Made by a program: the position numbers and the translations under genes. The notes below the pieces were generated by a model that had not been told where the DNA came from, did not search any database, and saw only the letters and a list, made by a program, of their open reading frames with translations. Positions 54,710 through 64,000 of a stretch of DNA of 64,000 nucleotides are shown here, in pieces. Origin of the DNA: Apium graveolens. Lineage: Eukaryota; Streptophyta; Magnoliopsida; Apiales; Apiaceae. How positions within the stretch are numbered: position 1 is the first letter of the stretch; each line of letters opens with the position of its first letter. Location: NCBI RefSeq assembly GCF_009905375.1, contig NW_027419131.1, positions 62,001 to 126,000 of the forward strand, written 5' to 3'.

Positions 54710-56560
54710 ACTTTCGAAAAGTATTTAATTCGTAATGTGTTTACTGGTTTTATGATGATAACATGTATACAATATTCCATGACTGTTATGTATGCGATTT
54801 TGTATGTTTTACATGTTGTTATGTCTATATATGCGTATGTATATATATGTTTTGAATATATGATATTCCTGAGAGTTGTATAATCATATGATGATTATAT
54901 AATCTGTATATATACTGATATATACATGTTTTGTGTTTGTTCTTATTATAAGAATCGTATTTGATACGATTCTGAATCGGATGCAGCGGATTTGCTGAAA
55001 TCTGTGTCTGGTGTCCGATTTTGGCGAACAAATACGTTATTTCATATGGAATCGAGCGTCTGAACGTAACAGATAGCTAAAGATATCATCGAATGATCTG
55101 TAAGGCGTTTGACATTGTTTAGGCCCTCTAATCTGCGATTTAATGTTATCAGATTTAATTTTGAATTTTCTGATTTTTTCAATATTTGGTTTTTATGATT
55201 AGATCATGATGGGTATGATATGTTAAGATCAGATTATGTGTTTTAACATGTTATTTTGTGTTAATTGAGCATGGTGGATGGTTATGGCTTATGACCTTAG
55301 GTTAATAGTTTTGGTTTTTCAAATACGGCCTGCATGTCATTTAATCTTGTAATTATTAAATCTCGAATGTAACTCGAGTTCTTCTTGTAAATTCATTAGA
55401 TTAGTTTTCATATTTCATTCTTGTAATGTACATGAAGACATGAAGATTTAAAAATCAAGGGTAATCCCACACAGAGGCCATCCAAGGAAGCAATACAAGA
55501 AAGAAGACATGTAATAGTTAGTCTGTATTTATTTTCCACCTTAGATTGACCTAGATCTTTGTCATTAGCTTGATAAAGATCACATAGGATGAAGCCATAA
55601 CCAACCACATTTATTTATTACACTTTACATATATATGTGCATATGATGAATGTATGTGTAGAGTAGTTTATAAAGATGCATGCTTAATTAGATTAAGGAT
55701 GTATGTATTAGATATGACACCCGTGCCATGCTTGCTAAACAAGATAAAATCTGTAATGACTCAAGATTTTAAAATGAACAAAACGATTATGCGATTCTCG
55801 TATTTATGAAACACGGAATAAAATACAAATTTTCTTTGTTTCTGACATGGGGTGATTTTGTCAAAAGCGAGTTCATTGAACTTGTAAGGTTGTGGGTTTT
55901 AAGCGAGACCGTTGTGACTCCCTCACTACCTGGAAATCAAACCATTGACGAATATTGATTTGAAATATTTTATTCAAGGAAAAATTGGGAATCTCTTTGT
56001 GATGGGATCATGGTCGTTTTAAAATTAACAAAACCCTAAAGTTAATATTAAGTTGATCGGATACCTTCCAATAAGTCTAATGCATTAACCCTAGATCGAT
56101 AAGGAGTGGGTTCGCCAAAATGAAGTACTCTAATCTATCATGGGAGATATGTTGAAGTATATTGATACTTTTGACTATTGGGTTTGACTTAACTAAGTTA
56201 CCACAATAGGATTGTGAACTTAGAGGCATAGAGTTTGGCGAGAGTTATTAGATAAATATGAACAAATGTTGTTCCACCAAGCTATCCAAGAGTTATATAG
56301 TTGATATAATTGACAAATATTATCTACCTAAATAATCATGTTTTAGGAGAAAAGCCAAAGCTGACGTAACGCATGGTGAAATATGGATCTTGGCTGACTA
56401 GAAAGGATATAGAAGATATTTTTTCCGAATTAATAGTTAGGGTTATTGATGTGATAAAAATAGTAGAAGATATATATTGTGGATTTATATATATATATAT
56501 ATATATATGAATAATCACTTGAACATAATTTAATGATCCTTTGTAGACTAAGTCATTTTA
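54710..56560 (+). other. Long leader of the copia element
   Basis: About 1.85 kb between primer site and the first gag-like text, with no frame I can support. It contains AT-rich stretches and an (AT)n tract at 56485-56508. Part of it could be a later insertion, but I find no terminal repeats. Confidence 0.45.
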
Positions 56561-57470
56561 TGCACTTTAATATTGTAGATATCAAATGACAAATAACACA
56601 AATAACTTTTCTATGTAATAGTCCTTGAGAAGGACAAGCTGACATGAAATAATTTCCTCAATTGACATGGGAACTTGAGGATTGTCCTCAGATTCAAGGA
56701 TGTCACTCAAACCCCTCCCTTATTTCTTCTTGCTGAAAATGAAACATGTGCTAAACAAAATGCTTACCAGAAGCAAACTGATTATGCAACTGATGTTTCA
56801 TGTCTCATGCTTGTAATTATGAGTTCTGAGCTTTAGAAGAAACAAGAGCATAATGATGCTTATGATATGATTGAGCACCTTCAAAGGATGTTTGAAGGAT
56901 AGGCTGGTCAGAAAGATTTGACAATAATAAGGCACCATACTTTTGCATTAATGGGAGAATGATATCCGTTTGGACCACATGTTCTAAAGATGATAGGTAT
57001 ATGTACCTTGATATTTTGGGTTTCAAAAATAGTCTAGAGACTCAGCTTGATTTGATCAAATAATCTTTGAACAACTTTTATTTTTAGTTTGTTAAGAACA
57101 AAATGAATGAGATAGACAGAACACTCACTGAGTTGTTAAGCATGTTTAGAACTGCTAAAAATAACACGATAAAGGCATGAATTACGTCCATATTGATGAT
57201 GTACACATGGAATGCAAATGGGAAAGGAAAGTGGACAGGCAAGGTGAAGATTTGGTCTTATTCGGTGCTAAACCAAAGTCCAATCCCAAAGGGCTTTTGA
57301 AGCCTGATAGTGGTGTTACTAAAGGAGATGATTGTTATTTCTGTGGAAATAACTGGATAATTGGAAGTTAAATTATCGAGCTTGTTTGGAAGATCTAAAG
57401 AAGAAGACTAGCAATGGTCAAGCTTCAGGTATCGGGTTAGAATGGGAGCAAAAGTTGTTGCTCTAGTTGA
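56560..57470 (+). pseudogene. gag: Copia gag, heavily decayed
   Basis: Fragments in shifting frames give EHNDAYDMIEHLQRMFEG, a stop, then GPHVLKM, NKMNEMD-like text and a closing stretch at 57177-57371 with SNPKGLLKPDSGVTKGDDCYFCG. These are the hallmark pieces of the common plant copia gag, ending in a CCHC knuckle of which only the first two Cys remain (CYFCG, then NNWIIGS and a stop). More than ten disabling changes. Confidence 0.75.
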
Positions 57471-57779
57471 AGGAACTCGATACCTAATTTTGCCCATATA
57501 GGCAAGATTGAGAACTTGATAAATTCTTATTACGTGCCTTCCTTCTGGGGATACATTAAATCAATTTCTTGTCAGGACAAGAAAGTTTTCACTTTAATTA
57601 AATAAACAATAGTTGTTTATTCTATTTTAATAATAAGGCTTATAACGTTGCACAATTAGTTAACAATTTATATGTTCTAAGATGACTCAAATCAAACATT
57701 ACCTCTACCATTGTCATTAAGCCATATTAATGAAAAACGCATTTCTGAGTTACTTATAGATGGATATTTGGATAAGTTT
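57471..57779 (+). pseudogene. Copia protease and pre-integrase region, left side
   Basis: Very decayed. The last codons before the solo LTR, GYLDKF, join in frame with DFELYGKCELCFIGKMTKA on the far side (61366 on) when the solo LTR and one TSD copy are ignored. That identifies this stretch as the copia pre-integrase domain. Confidence 0.65.
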
Positions 57780-58447
57780 TGTAATATCCGGGACATGACG
57801 TGTAATTACTTTTTATCAATAAATGATTATTATGTGATTATTATGTGATTTTTGGTGAATTATTTGATGATTGATGATATTATTTGAATGTTCATATGTG
57901 GTAAAGTCTAGGTATGTTAATTTTATTATGTCCAAAATAAAATATAGAGAATTAAGGTATTTTCTGGTAATTTTTGGAGTATTATATGATTTTATATTGA
58001 TTTATGAATTTATTAACTATTTTCTGAATAATTATAAAATTATTTTATAAAGTCGGGAATCGTCCAACCTCAACCGTTTTTACGTTTTTACAACCCGAAA
58101 CTCTTCCGGAAACTCTTTCCTAACCTAATATGGTAATTCCGGACATTTTTCGTGTTTTTACTTTTTCGATCCGGATTACGGTTTGACCCGTGCGCGGCCC
58201 GACGCGATATTTTCGATACGCTAACCCTTTTCGATAACATTATCTTCGTACAATCGTTTTATAAAAACCCGGTTTTGATAATTATCCGAAATAGGATAAC
58301 GTTTATCCAAAATAGGATTGTGCTTATCCAACACAGGATAGTGCTTATCCAAAACAAGATAGTGTTTATCCAAAAATAATAATGTTTATCCAAAACAAAC
58401 GTATTTATCGATCCAACACGATCCAGAACGTACTAATATTCTGTAAA

Positions 58448-58455
58448 TATAAATA
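58448..58455 (+). promoter_or_regulatory. TATA box in the solo LTR
   Basis: GTAAATATAAATAGCCC, about 670 bp after the LTR start, as in Tekay-2. Confidence 0.6.
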
Positions 58456-61303
58456 GCCCTTTCTTATTTCATTTTTACTCGCAGAATCATAATCAGACAC
58501 TACAAACCCTGAAAACCAGAGAAAATTTTATTAAAACACCGTATTCTTGAAAATCAATCACACAAACGAAGGCGTTATCGAACTTCGATTCAGACGTGCA
58601 ATATATCAAAACGAAGCTCTCGAAATCTTATGTCTGAATCAACCATCAGGTTTTGCCCATAAATTAAGGTATTTTTCTAATTTAATTATTTTAATTCGAA
58701 TTAAATATGGATTAAATTATGAATTTTTATTCTTGATGTTTTTGATATGATTTGATGGTATAATCGTGTAGATCTTTTCTTCTTGGTCATTTTGGTATAT
58801 TATATGTTAAATTTGGAGTTCAATAACATGGTTAAATTTGAGTTTAATCTTCGAATTAATAAAATTAGGGTTTAATATCTTGAATGTTCTAAATCGAATT
58901 TGGGTACTTCCTTTTTATTGATTCTGGGTTGAAATAGGTAATACCAGCTTGTAGATCATGATAAAATGAGTTTAATTAGGTGCTTTGTTGCTCTGTTGGT
59001 TACCGGAAAGTTATCGCCGGAAAAGCTTAAAGCTTCGCCGACGATAATGGTGTTTCGCCGGGGGATTAGTTCAGGGGTTGAAGGAGGGACAAAAAGCATG
59101 CCCCTTGGATTCTGCTAACATCACGAGTAGTGTGCTAGACAGAATCGAACAGACTGACTCGTGTGTGCTGCTCAAACGACTCGCCGGATTTTTCTCCGGC
59201 CACCGGAATCTGCACACCGGCCGGCTGTTCTTCAACAATTAAGGCGACCCGTTCGGGTCAATTGTGACCCGGGGATTTGACCCGGTTTCAATCTTGTTTT
59301 CCCCTAATTCTGAAATCAAAAACTGTTTCTGTAATTTTCTTTTTAAAATAATTCAAAAAAATTCTGTTTTTAATTTCTAAATTATTTATTTCTCAAAATT
59401 GTTTTTAATTCTAAAATAAATCTTAATTAATTAATTAATTAATTTTAGTTGATAATTATTTATTTAATTAGTTAATTAATTTAAATATTAATTAATTTAA
59501 ATATTAATTAATTTAATTAGTTGTTAATTAATTTTAATTGATTATTTAATTGGATTTAATTATTTAAAATTGATTTAAAAATTCCGAAAAATAGTTTCGA
59601 GCTTTAAAATATTATTTTAAATTATTTTCAAAGCTCGATAATTATTATAAAATTATTCTAAAGTCAAATTCGGGTGTTCGAACCCTATTATTTAATTATA
59701 AAATGATTCAGAGTCCAATTTTAATTTCGAAAAATGTTCAAAAATTCGTAATAAATATCTGGAAAATCATTTTGACCCCGAATCTTCTTTGAAAAATTAT
59801 TTTAATTGAATATCTTGCTTGTTATGTGCTACGTGCTATCTGATTGATGTGTTATATGCCTATGTGGTTGTTGTTTGATTGTTTTGTTCATAACTTTTAA
59901 TCCGTAAATAGGATTTGGGTAAAATGAAGGGTAGATAAAAGCTTATAACGTCTATGTGACGATTAGAATAATATAAGATTGAGTGTTGATAGATGATTAT
60001 GATGCCTAACAGAGTAAGCGAGGTATAGAAAGAGAAAGTCAATGATCCATGGATAGAATTGAAGCATAGAAAGAGAAGGCAAGTGATTGACGAATAGAAG
60101 CAAGGCATAGAAAAAGAAGGATAGTGATTGATGAGTAGAAATGTTGAATGAGTACAAATAAAGTTGGAAATTATCCATGATATGGCAAGTCTTTCTGACC
60201 CTTACTTCGAGATATATTGCGAATATTTCTGAACTTTCTCATAACATGTTGCTATTATTCAAAAAAATCTTGTTTTATATTACAAGTATTTTAAACTATT
60301 CAACCTTAAACCTGATTCTTATTGATCTTGAGCCATGAGCCTTATTCTTCATAAACCACTGATTGTTGAATTCTCAGATACGAGCCAGACATATACGATA
60401 CTACCCCACAAATACGTACACACCGTAAACCAAGTATTTCAACAGAATTTCTTGAGTACGCAAAAACTTATACACCCTGGAATACCCTAACACATCAAAG
60501 GTCAATACCCTGTATTATCATTGAACCATTATTCTTCCGATACTTGATTTTTCATCAGGCTTAAATCCGTTCTTCATATTTACACCTTGATACACCCTGG
60601 TGATACCTGTGAAATGTTTATGCTCTGAGATAAATGCTTTATCAGTGGTAATTATGATTCTGTTTTATTGAATTACAATGGTTATCATATTGAATTGTTT
60701 TATAATTGGATGGTTTTATAAATGTGGATTAGATTCATGGTCAGACTAGATTCATGGTCATATTAGGCGAATGCGTGCCTTGGATCCAGTATATAGAGCA
60801 AAGCTGGGAGCTTTGCTCGGGGTTAGTGCGTGACTGATCAGCAGCCTAAACTTGGTTTTTAAAAATGAAAAGGATATCCAATTCTATTCATTGCGTATCC
60901 AGAAACTTGATTCTTATGAATCATTTCAACTAATCATTGTTGAACCTCAGTTATTGCTATTATGACTTGCTGAGCTAGTTAGCTCACTCTTACAAATTTG
61001 TTATGTTATTTTACAGTTGAAAAGGAAATGATTGATAACGAGGATTCCCAGTCCAGTATGCGAGCTAGGATTCCAGGATAAGATGGGACGAGTTAGCAGG
61101 AGCTTTATAATGTAGATGAGTTATGTATGATTATAAGAATGATATCATTATCAGTTGTAAGAGGAACTAGTTGGGATTTGGTACGATGTAATAAAGGTTA
61201 AGGTTGTGGCTTGTTTTCATACTTTAACTTGTTGCGATCCATAATTATGGTAAGTAGGGTCTTTGCATGTATTACTTTCATAAGTAGGTATTTATATATA
61301 TTG

Positions 61304-61322
61304 AGTGTGTGTGTGTGTGTTG
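61304..61322. repeat. (TG)n microsatellite
   Basis: About nine GT dinucleotides just before the end of the solo LTR; Tekay-2 has a short ACACACAC counterpart at its matching end. Confidence 0.8.
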
Positions 61323-61362
61323 TGAACCCCAAACTTCTGACCCGTGTTTGGAGGGCATCACA

Positions 61363-62000
61363 AGTTTGATTTTGAATTATACGGAAAATGTGAACTTTGT
61401 TTCATTGGCAAAATGACTAAAGCTTTTTTTACCTGATCAAGTGAAAGGGCCACCAAACGATTAGGACTTATACATAATGATGTATGTGGTCGAATGCGTA
61501 TGATGGCAAGGGGTGGCTTATACTACTTCATAACAGTTACTGATAATTTTAGTAGATATGGATATGTGGTTCTTATGAAGAATAAATCCAATTCTTTTAA
61601 AATGTTCAAAGAATATAAGGCTGAAGTAGAAAAGAAAATAGAGGAAAGTATAAAAGTTCTACGATCAGATCGTGGAGGAGAATACTAAAGCCTCAATTTC
61701 AAGAGTTTCTTGAAGGAGTGTGATAGTGTATCATAACTTACTCCTTCTGGAACACCTCAATGGAATAGAGATTCCGAGAGGAGAAATTATACCTTGTTGG
61801 ATATAGTGCGATCGATGATGAGTCAAGCAGATCTTCCATTCAATTTCTGGGGTTATGCTCGAGAAACGACTGCATATACACTTAACCAAGTTTCGACTAA
61901 AGCGGTTCAAAATACTCCGTATGAGATATTGAGTAATAAATGTCATAGCATGTCATTTATGAAAATTTGGGGATGTGAAGCGTTTGTAAACATTTAGCCT
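61363..62000 (+). pseudogene. Copia integrase, broken
   Basis: The segment reads CELCFIGKMTKAFF, then, past stops, LGLIHNDVCGRMR with the first catalytic Asp, YYFITVTDNFSRYGYVVLM, LRSDRGGEY with the second Asp, and after further stops NRDSERRNYTLLDIVRSMM with the Glu. The last stretch (61794-61997) is clean and ends PYEILSNKCHSMSFMKIWGCEAF. Stops include those after GGEY (61686-61688) and after FVNI (61995-61997). Confidence 0.87.
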
Positions 62001-62584
62001 CTGACAAGCTTGGACCAAAATTAGATAGATGCTATTTTGTGGGATACCCAAGTGAGACTAGGGTATAGTTTTTATAATCCTTCCGAGAACAAAGTATTTG
62101 TTGCTCGGGCCGCTGTATTTCTTGAGGGAAAACTACTTTCTAAGAAAATCAATGGGAGGATAATACATCTCGATGAAGATCGAGAACCACATGATAATAT
62201 TGAACCAAAGTTGGAATATGATCAGGATGTACATCAAAATGTTGAAAGTAATCATGTCTAAGAAACACAAGTTATTCGTAGATCTAGTAGGATTCACCAT
62301 GAGCCCGGGAGAAACTATGAATTTCTTTTGACTCAAGATAGTGGTGTGATGCTTACGGATAATGATAAGCCTCTCACCTACCAAGATGCTATGAATAGTT
62401 CAGACTCCGAGAGATGGCTAGAGACCATGAAATCCGAGATGGAATCCATGTATCAAAATAAAGTACCAACTTTAGTTGATCCACTCGAAGGGGTAAAACC
62501 TATAGGGTGCAAGTGGGTTTTCAACAAGAAAATTGACATGGATGGTAAAGTACAGACTTATAAGACGCGACTAGTGGCAAAAAG
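62001..62584 (+). pseudogene. Copia integrase tail and RT start, cut by insertion
   Basis: Contains GYSFYNPSENKVFVARAAVFLEG, cited as NPSENKVFVARAAVFLEG, then RRSSRIHHEP, and the RT entry ERWLETMKSEMESMYQNK, GCKWVFNKKIDMDGKVQTYK and RLVAK. A stop lies after SNHV (62259-62261). The RT is cut exactly after RLVAK by the LTR beginning at 62585. Confidence 0.87.
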
Positions 62585-63606
62585 TGTTAGTCCCTTAACA
62601 ATATAGCAAGAATTACAAAAGGGGGGTTGAATGGAATTCTTGAACCTTTTTCTTGAAATAAAAATGTTCAACTCGATTATGGATATATTTGTTTTGATTA
62701 GCACAATGCGGAATGTAAACTTGAATGAATCAAAACATAAGTAATTAAAAACAAGAGTCTTTAAAAACTTTCTGGTGGATTTAAACAATTCCACCAGAGA
62801 TATATATAATATATCGAGAGGACTCTGTGTGCAGAAATGCTCACAGCTGCTTACAAAATAGAACTGCTGAGAATACAGGAAATGCTAAAGATTGTGCTTA
62901 CAAAGATTTCTCTGTTTTTATGTTTCTCAGCTATCTCAGTTATTTTTCTATTTGCTACTCTCTTGGTTTATATATTACCAAGATTACAAAGTCAAAAGAA
63001 CTGAACAAATATAAAATCTAACAGTCTTGATCTTTGCTGCTTTTCGTCCTCTATTACCCAGTTAATGGGCTTCCATAGTGTGTTTGTATCCAACTCAACG
63101 GCTGTGTGTCAGCTTTCACTGTTCAACTGATGTTTGAATCTTGATATGATCATCCGTCGACTTTCAGATCATCCGTCGATGATTTAATTGATCATCCGTC
63201 GACTGCTATGTTAAACATCCGTTGATAGTCATTTGATCATCCGTCGAAGCTTTGTTAATCATCCGTCGGTAGCTATTTTGGCACTTGACTTCATTTTACT
63301 TATACAGAATTACAAGACATTGCTTATGTACAGTTAATCAACCTATTCTGCATATCTAGTTAAAGTCAACATGACTTATATGCTACTACAGATTCTATAC
63401 AAAGGTGCATACATCACTGTGCTACAAACTTATTATTACATAAGCTACTCACTCGATGGATATAAGTTAATCATCTGTCGGGACTATAATGAGTTATCCG
63501 TCGGGACTATAATTCTTATCCGTCGAGAGTTACATAATTTCACTAAGTAAAATCTACTTTGATATTTTGTTTAAGTGATCATCAAGTACACAACATATTC
63601 ACAACA
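62585..63606 (-). repeat. 3' LTR of a second Sirevirus-like element, minus strand (1022 bp)
   Basis: Plus-strand ends TGTTAGTCCC and TATTCACAACA. It aligns along its whole length, reversed, with the split LTR at 37021-37523/44855-45381, though clearly diverged. It carries about ten ATCCGTCGA-type motifs (63144-63530). The polypurine tract adjoins its right end, so the element body lies to the right and runs off the window. The 5-mer to its left is AAAAG. Confidence 0.9.
62968..62975 (-). promoter_or_regulatory. TATA box in the reverse Sirevirus LTR
   Basis: Minus-strand AATATATAAACCAAG, the same as at 45007-45014. Confidence 0.6.
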
Positions 63607-63620
63607 ATCTCCCCCAATTT
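63607..63620 (-). other. Polypurine tract of the reverse Sirevirus
   Basis: Minus strand AAATTGGGGGAGAT followed by TGTTGTGAATA, the LTR start. Confidence 0.85.
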
Positions 63621-63794
63621 ATGTCTACTGGAACTGTAGCCATAAATTAAGAGACACTTGATGATTATAAAACATCCTAAACATATATCTTTAAAGATAA
63701 GTAGATAAAACTGAAAGTGCTTCAAATTAAACAAAATGTACAAGGTTTGGCTCACAGTCAGTTCAAGATGCTCCTCTAGCCTGAGCAGATCTTT

Positions 63795-63992
63795 CTAGTT
63801 TCTTGAAGGTCTGGATCTTCTTCCAAGCTTTCTGTTGTTTTCTTCAATTTGATTCTGGAGCTGCCTGTGGAATTCTAATTCATCAGATTCTGAGAGATCT
63901 AACATTTCTTGCATCTCCAAGAGAGTCTCATTGCTAGAGATACTCAATTGGTCTTCTAATCTGAAGAATCTTCTCACACCCTTGTCATCCAT
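63795..63992 (-). CDS. C-terminus of the 3' frame of the reverse Sirevirus (partial)
   Basis: An open frame entering from the window edge ends at 63795, about 175 bp before the polypurine tract. It encodes a charged, leucine-rich helix, probably a coiled coil (RFFRLEDQLS, LLEMQEMLDLSESDELEF, QNQIEENNRKLG), and a basic end RRSRPSRN. By position it should be the end of the same extra 3' frame that is seen from its other end at 51692-53146 in the related element; the two pieces do not overlap, so this is inference. Confidence 0.5.
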   Translation of the reverse strand: MDDKGVRRFFRLEDQLSISSNETLLEMQEMLDLSESDELEFHRQLQNQIEENNRKLGRRSRPSRN

Positions 63993-64000
63993 GAATTCCA

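Larger units (their letters stand above)
57780..61362 (+). mobile_element. Solo LTR of the Tekay-2 group (3583 bp)
   Basis: Starts TGTAATATCCGGGACATGACG and ends TTTGGAGGGCATCACA (first quoted up to GGGACATGACG), the reverse of the Tekay-2 LTR ends. It is flanked by a perfect 5-bp repeat AGTTT (57775-57779 and 61363-61367). Internal landmarks shared with Tekay-2 include the TATA box, GCGTGACTGATCAGCAGCC near 60828, and GAGCTAGTTAGCTCA near 60972. It has no internal coding region, so it arose by recombination between the two LTRs of a full element. Confidence 0.93.
53147..62584 (+). mobile_element. Ty1/copia element, plus strand, interrupted and incomplete
   Basis: Its 5' LTR (53147-54695) and primer site are followed by a long leader, a ruined gag, and pol pieces at 61363-62584. 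A solo LTR (57780-61362) splits the pre-integrase region and another Sirevirus LTR cuts RT at 62585. The pol text (GTPQWNRDSERRN, SMMSQADLPFNFWGY) is the common plant copia type distinct from Sireviruses. The 3' part lies outside the window. The 5-mer left of it is CATCA. Confidence 0.87.

Overview
This is a stretch of a large plant nuclear genome made almost entirely of nested LTR retrotransposons. I see no intact host gene, no rRNA or tRNA gene and no CRISPR array. Plant origin follows from Tat- and Tekay-type Ty3/gypsy elements, Sirevirus-type Ty1/copia elements, initiator-Met tRNA primer sites, plant TATA boxes (TATAAATA, TATATAAA) and a Mutator-like insertion. The species cannot be read from the sequence; a eudicot is my guess.

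Left half (1-33771). The oldest layer is a plus-strand Tat-lineage gypsy element. Its visible parts are a gag tail (3-200), a protease (194-650), then no RT, RNase H or integrase. In their place is a spliced gene on the antisense strand (18407-16017) plus a truncated duplicate of its first exon (647-1528). Three tandem arrays lie in it (about 147, 90 and 35 bp units), and its 3' LTR (20218-20611 joined to 33324-33771) has a polypurine tract and TATA box. Two minus-strand Tekay chromoviruses landed in it. Tekay-1 (2238-15710) is older and carries a Mutator-like element (10735-11876). Tekay-2 (20612-33318) has LTRs about 98.7% identical by eye and a perfect TSD, yet its pol is badly broken. Both have an extra proline-rich reading frame between primer site and gag.

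Middle (33772-37020). Low-coding sequence with a CACTA-type terminus (35808-35821), a short protein-kinase-like relic, the end of an old Tekay-like LTR (36672) and a fragment resembling an RPA1-type OB fold (36750-37020).

Right half (37021-64000). A plus-strand Sirevirus-like element begins at 37021. A minus-strand, gag-only Sirevirus (37524-44849, TSD CAGCC) sits in its 5' LTR. Its gag, pol and a 3' extra reading frame follow (45442-53146). That extra frame is cut by another copia element (LTR 53147-54695), whose pre-integrase region is split by a solo LTR of the Tekay-2 type (57780-61362, TSD AGTTT) and whose RT is cut at 62585 by a minus-strand relative of the Sirevirus at 37021, which runs off the window.

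The most interesting material is the accessory coding carried by these elements: the pre-gag frame of the Tekay elements, the spliced antisense gene of the RT-less Tat element, and the 3' frame of the Sirevirus. I could run no searches or alignments; percent identities are by-eye counts and domain names are recognised from motifs.
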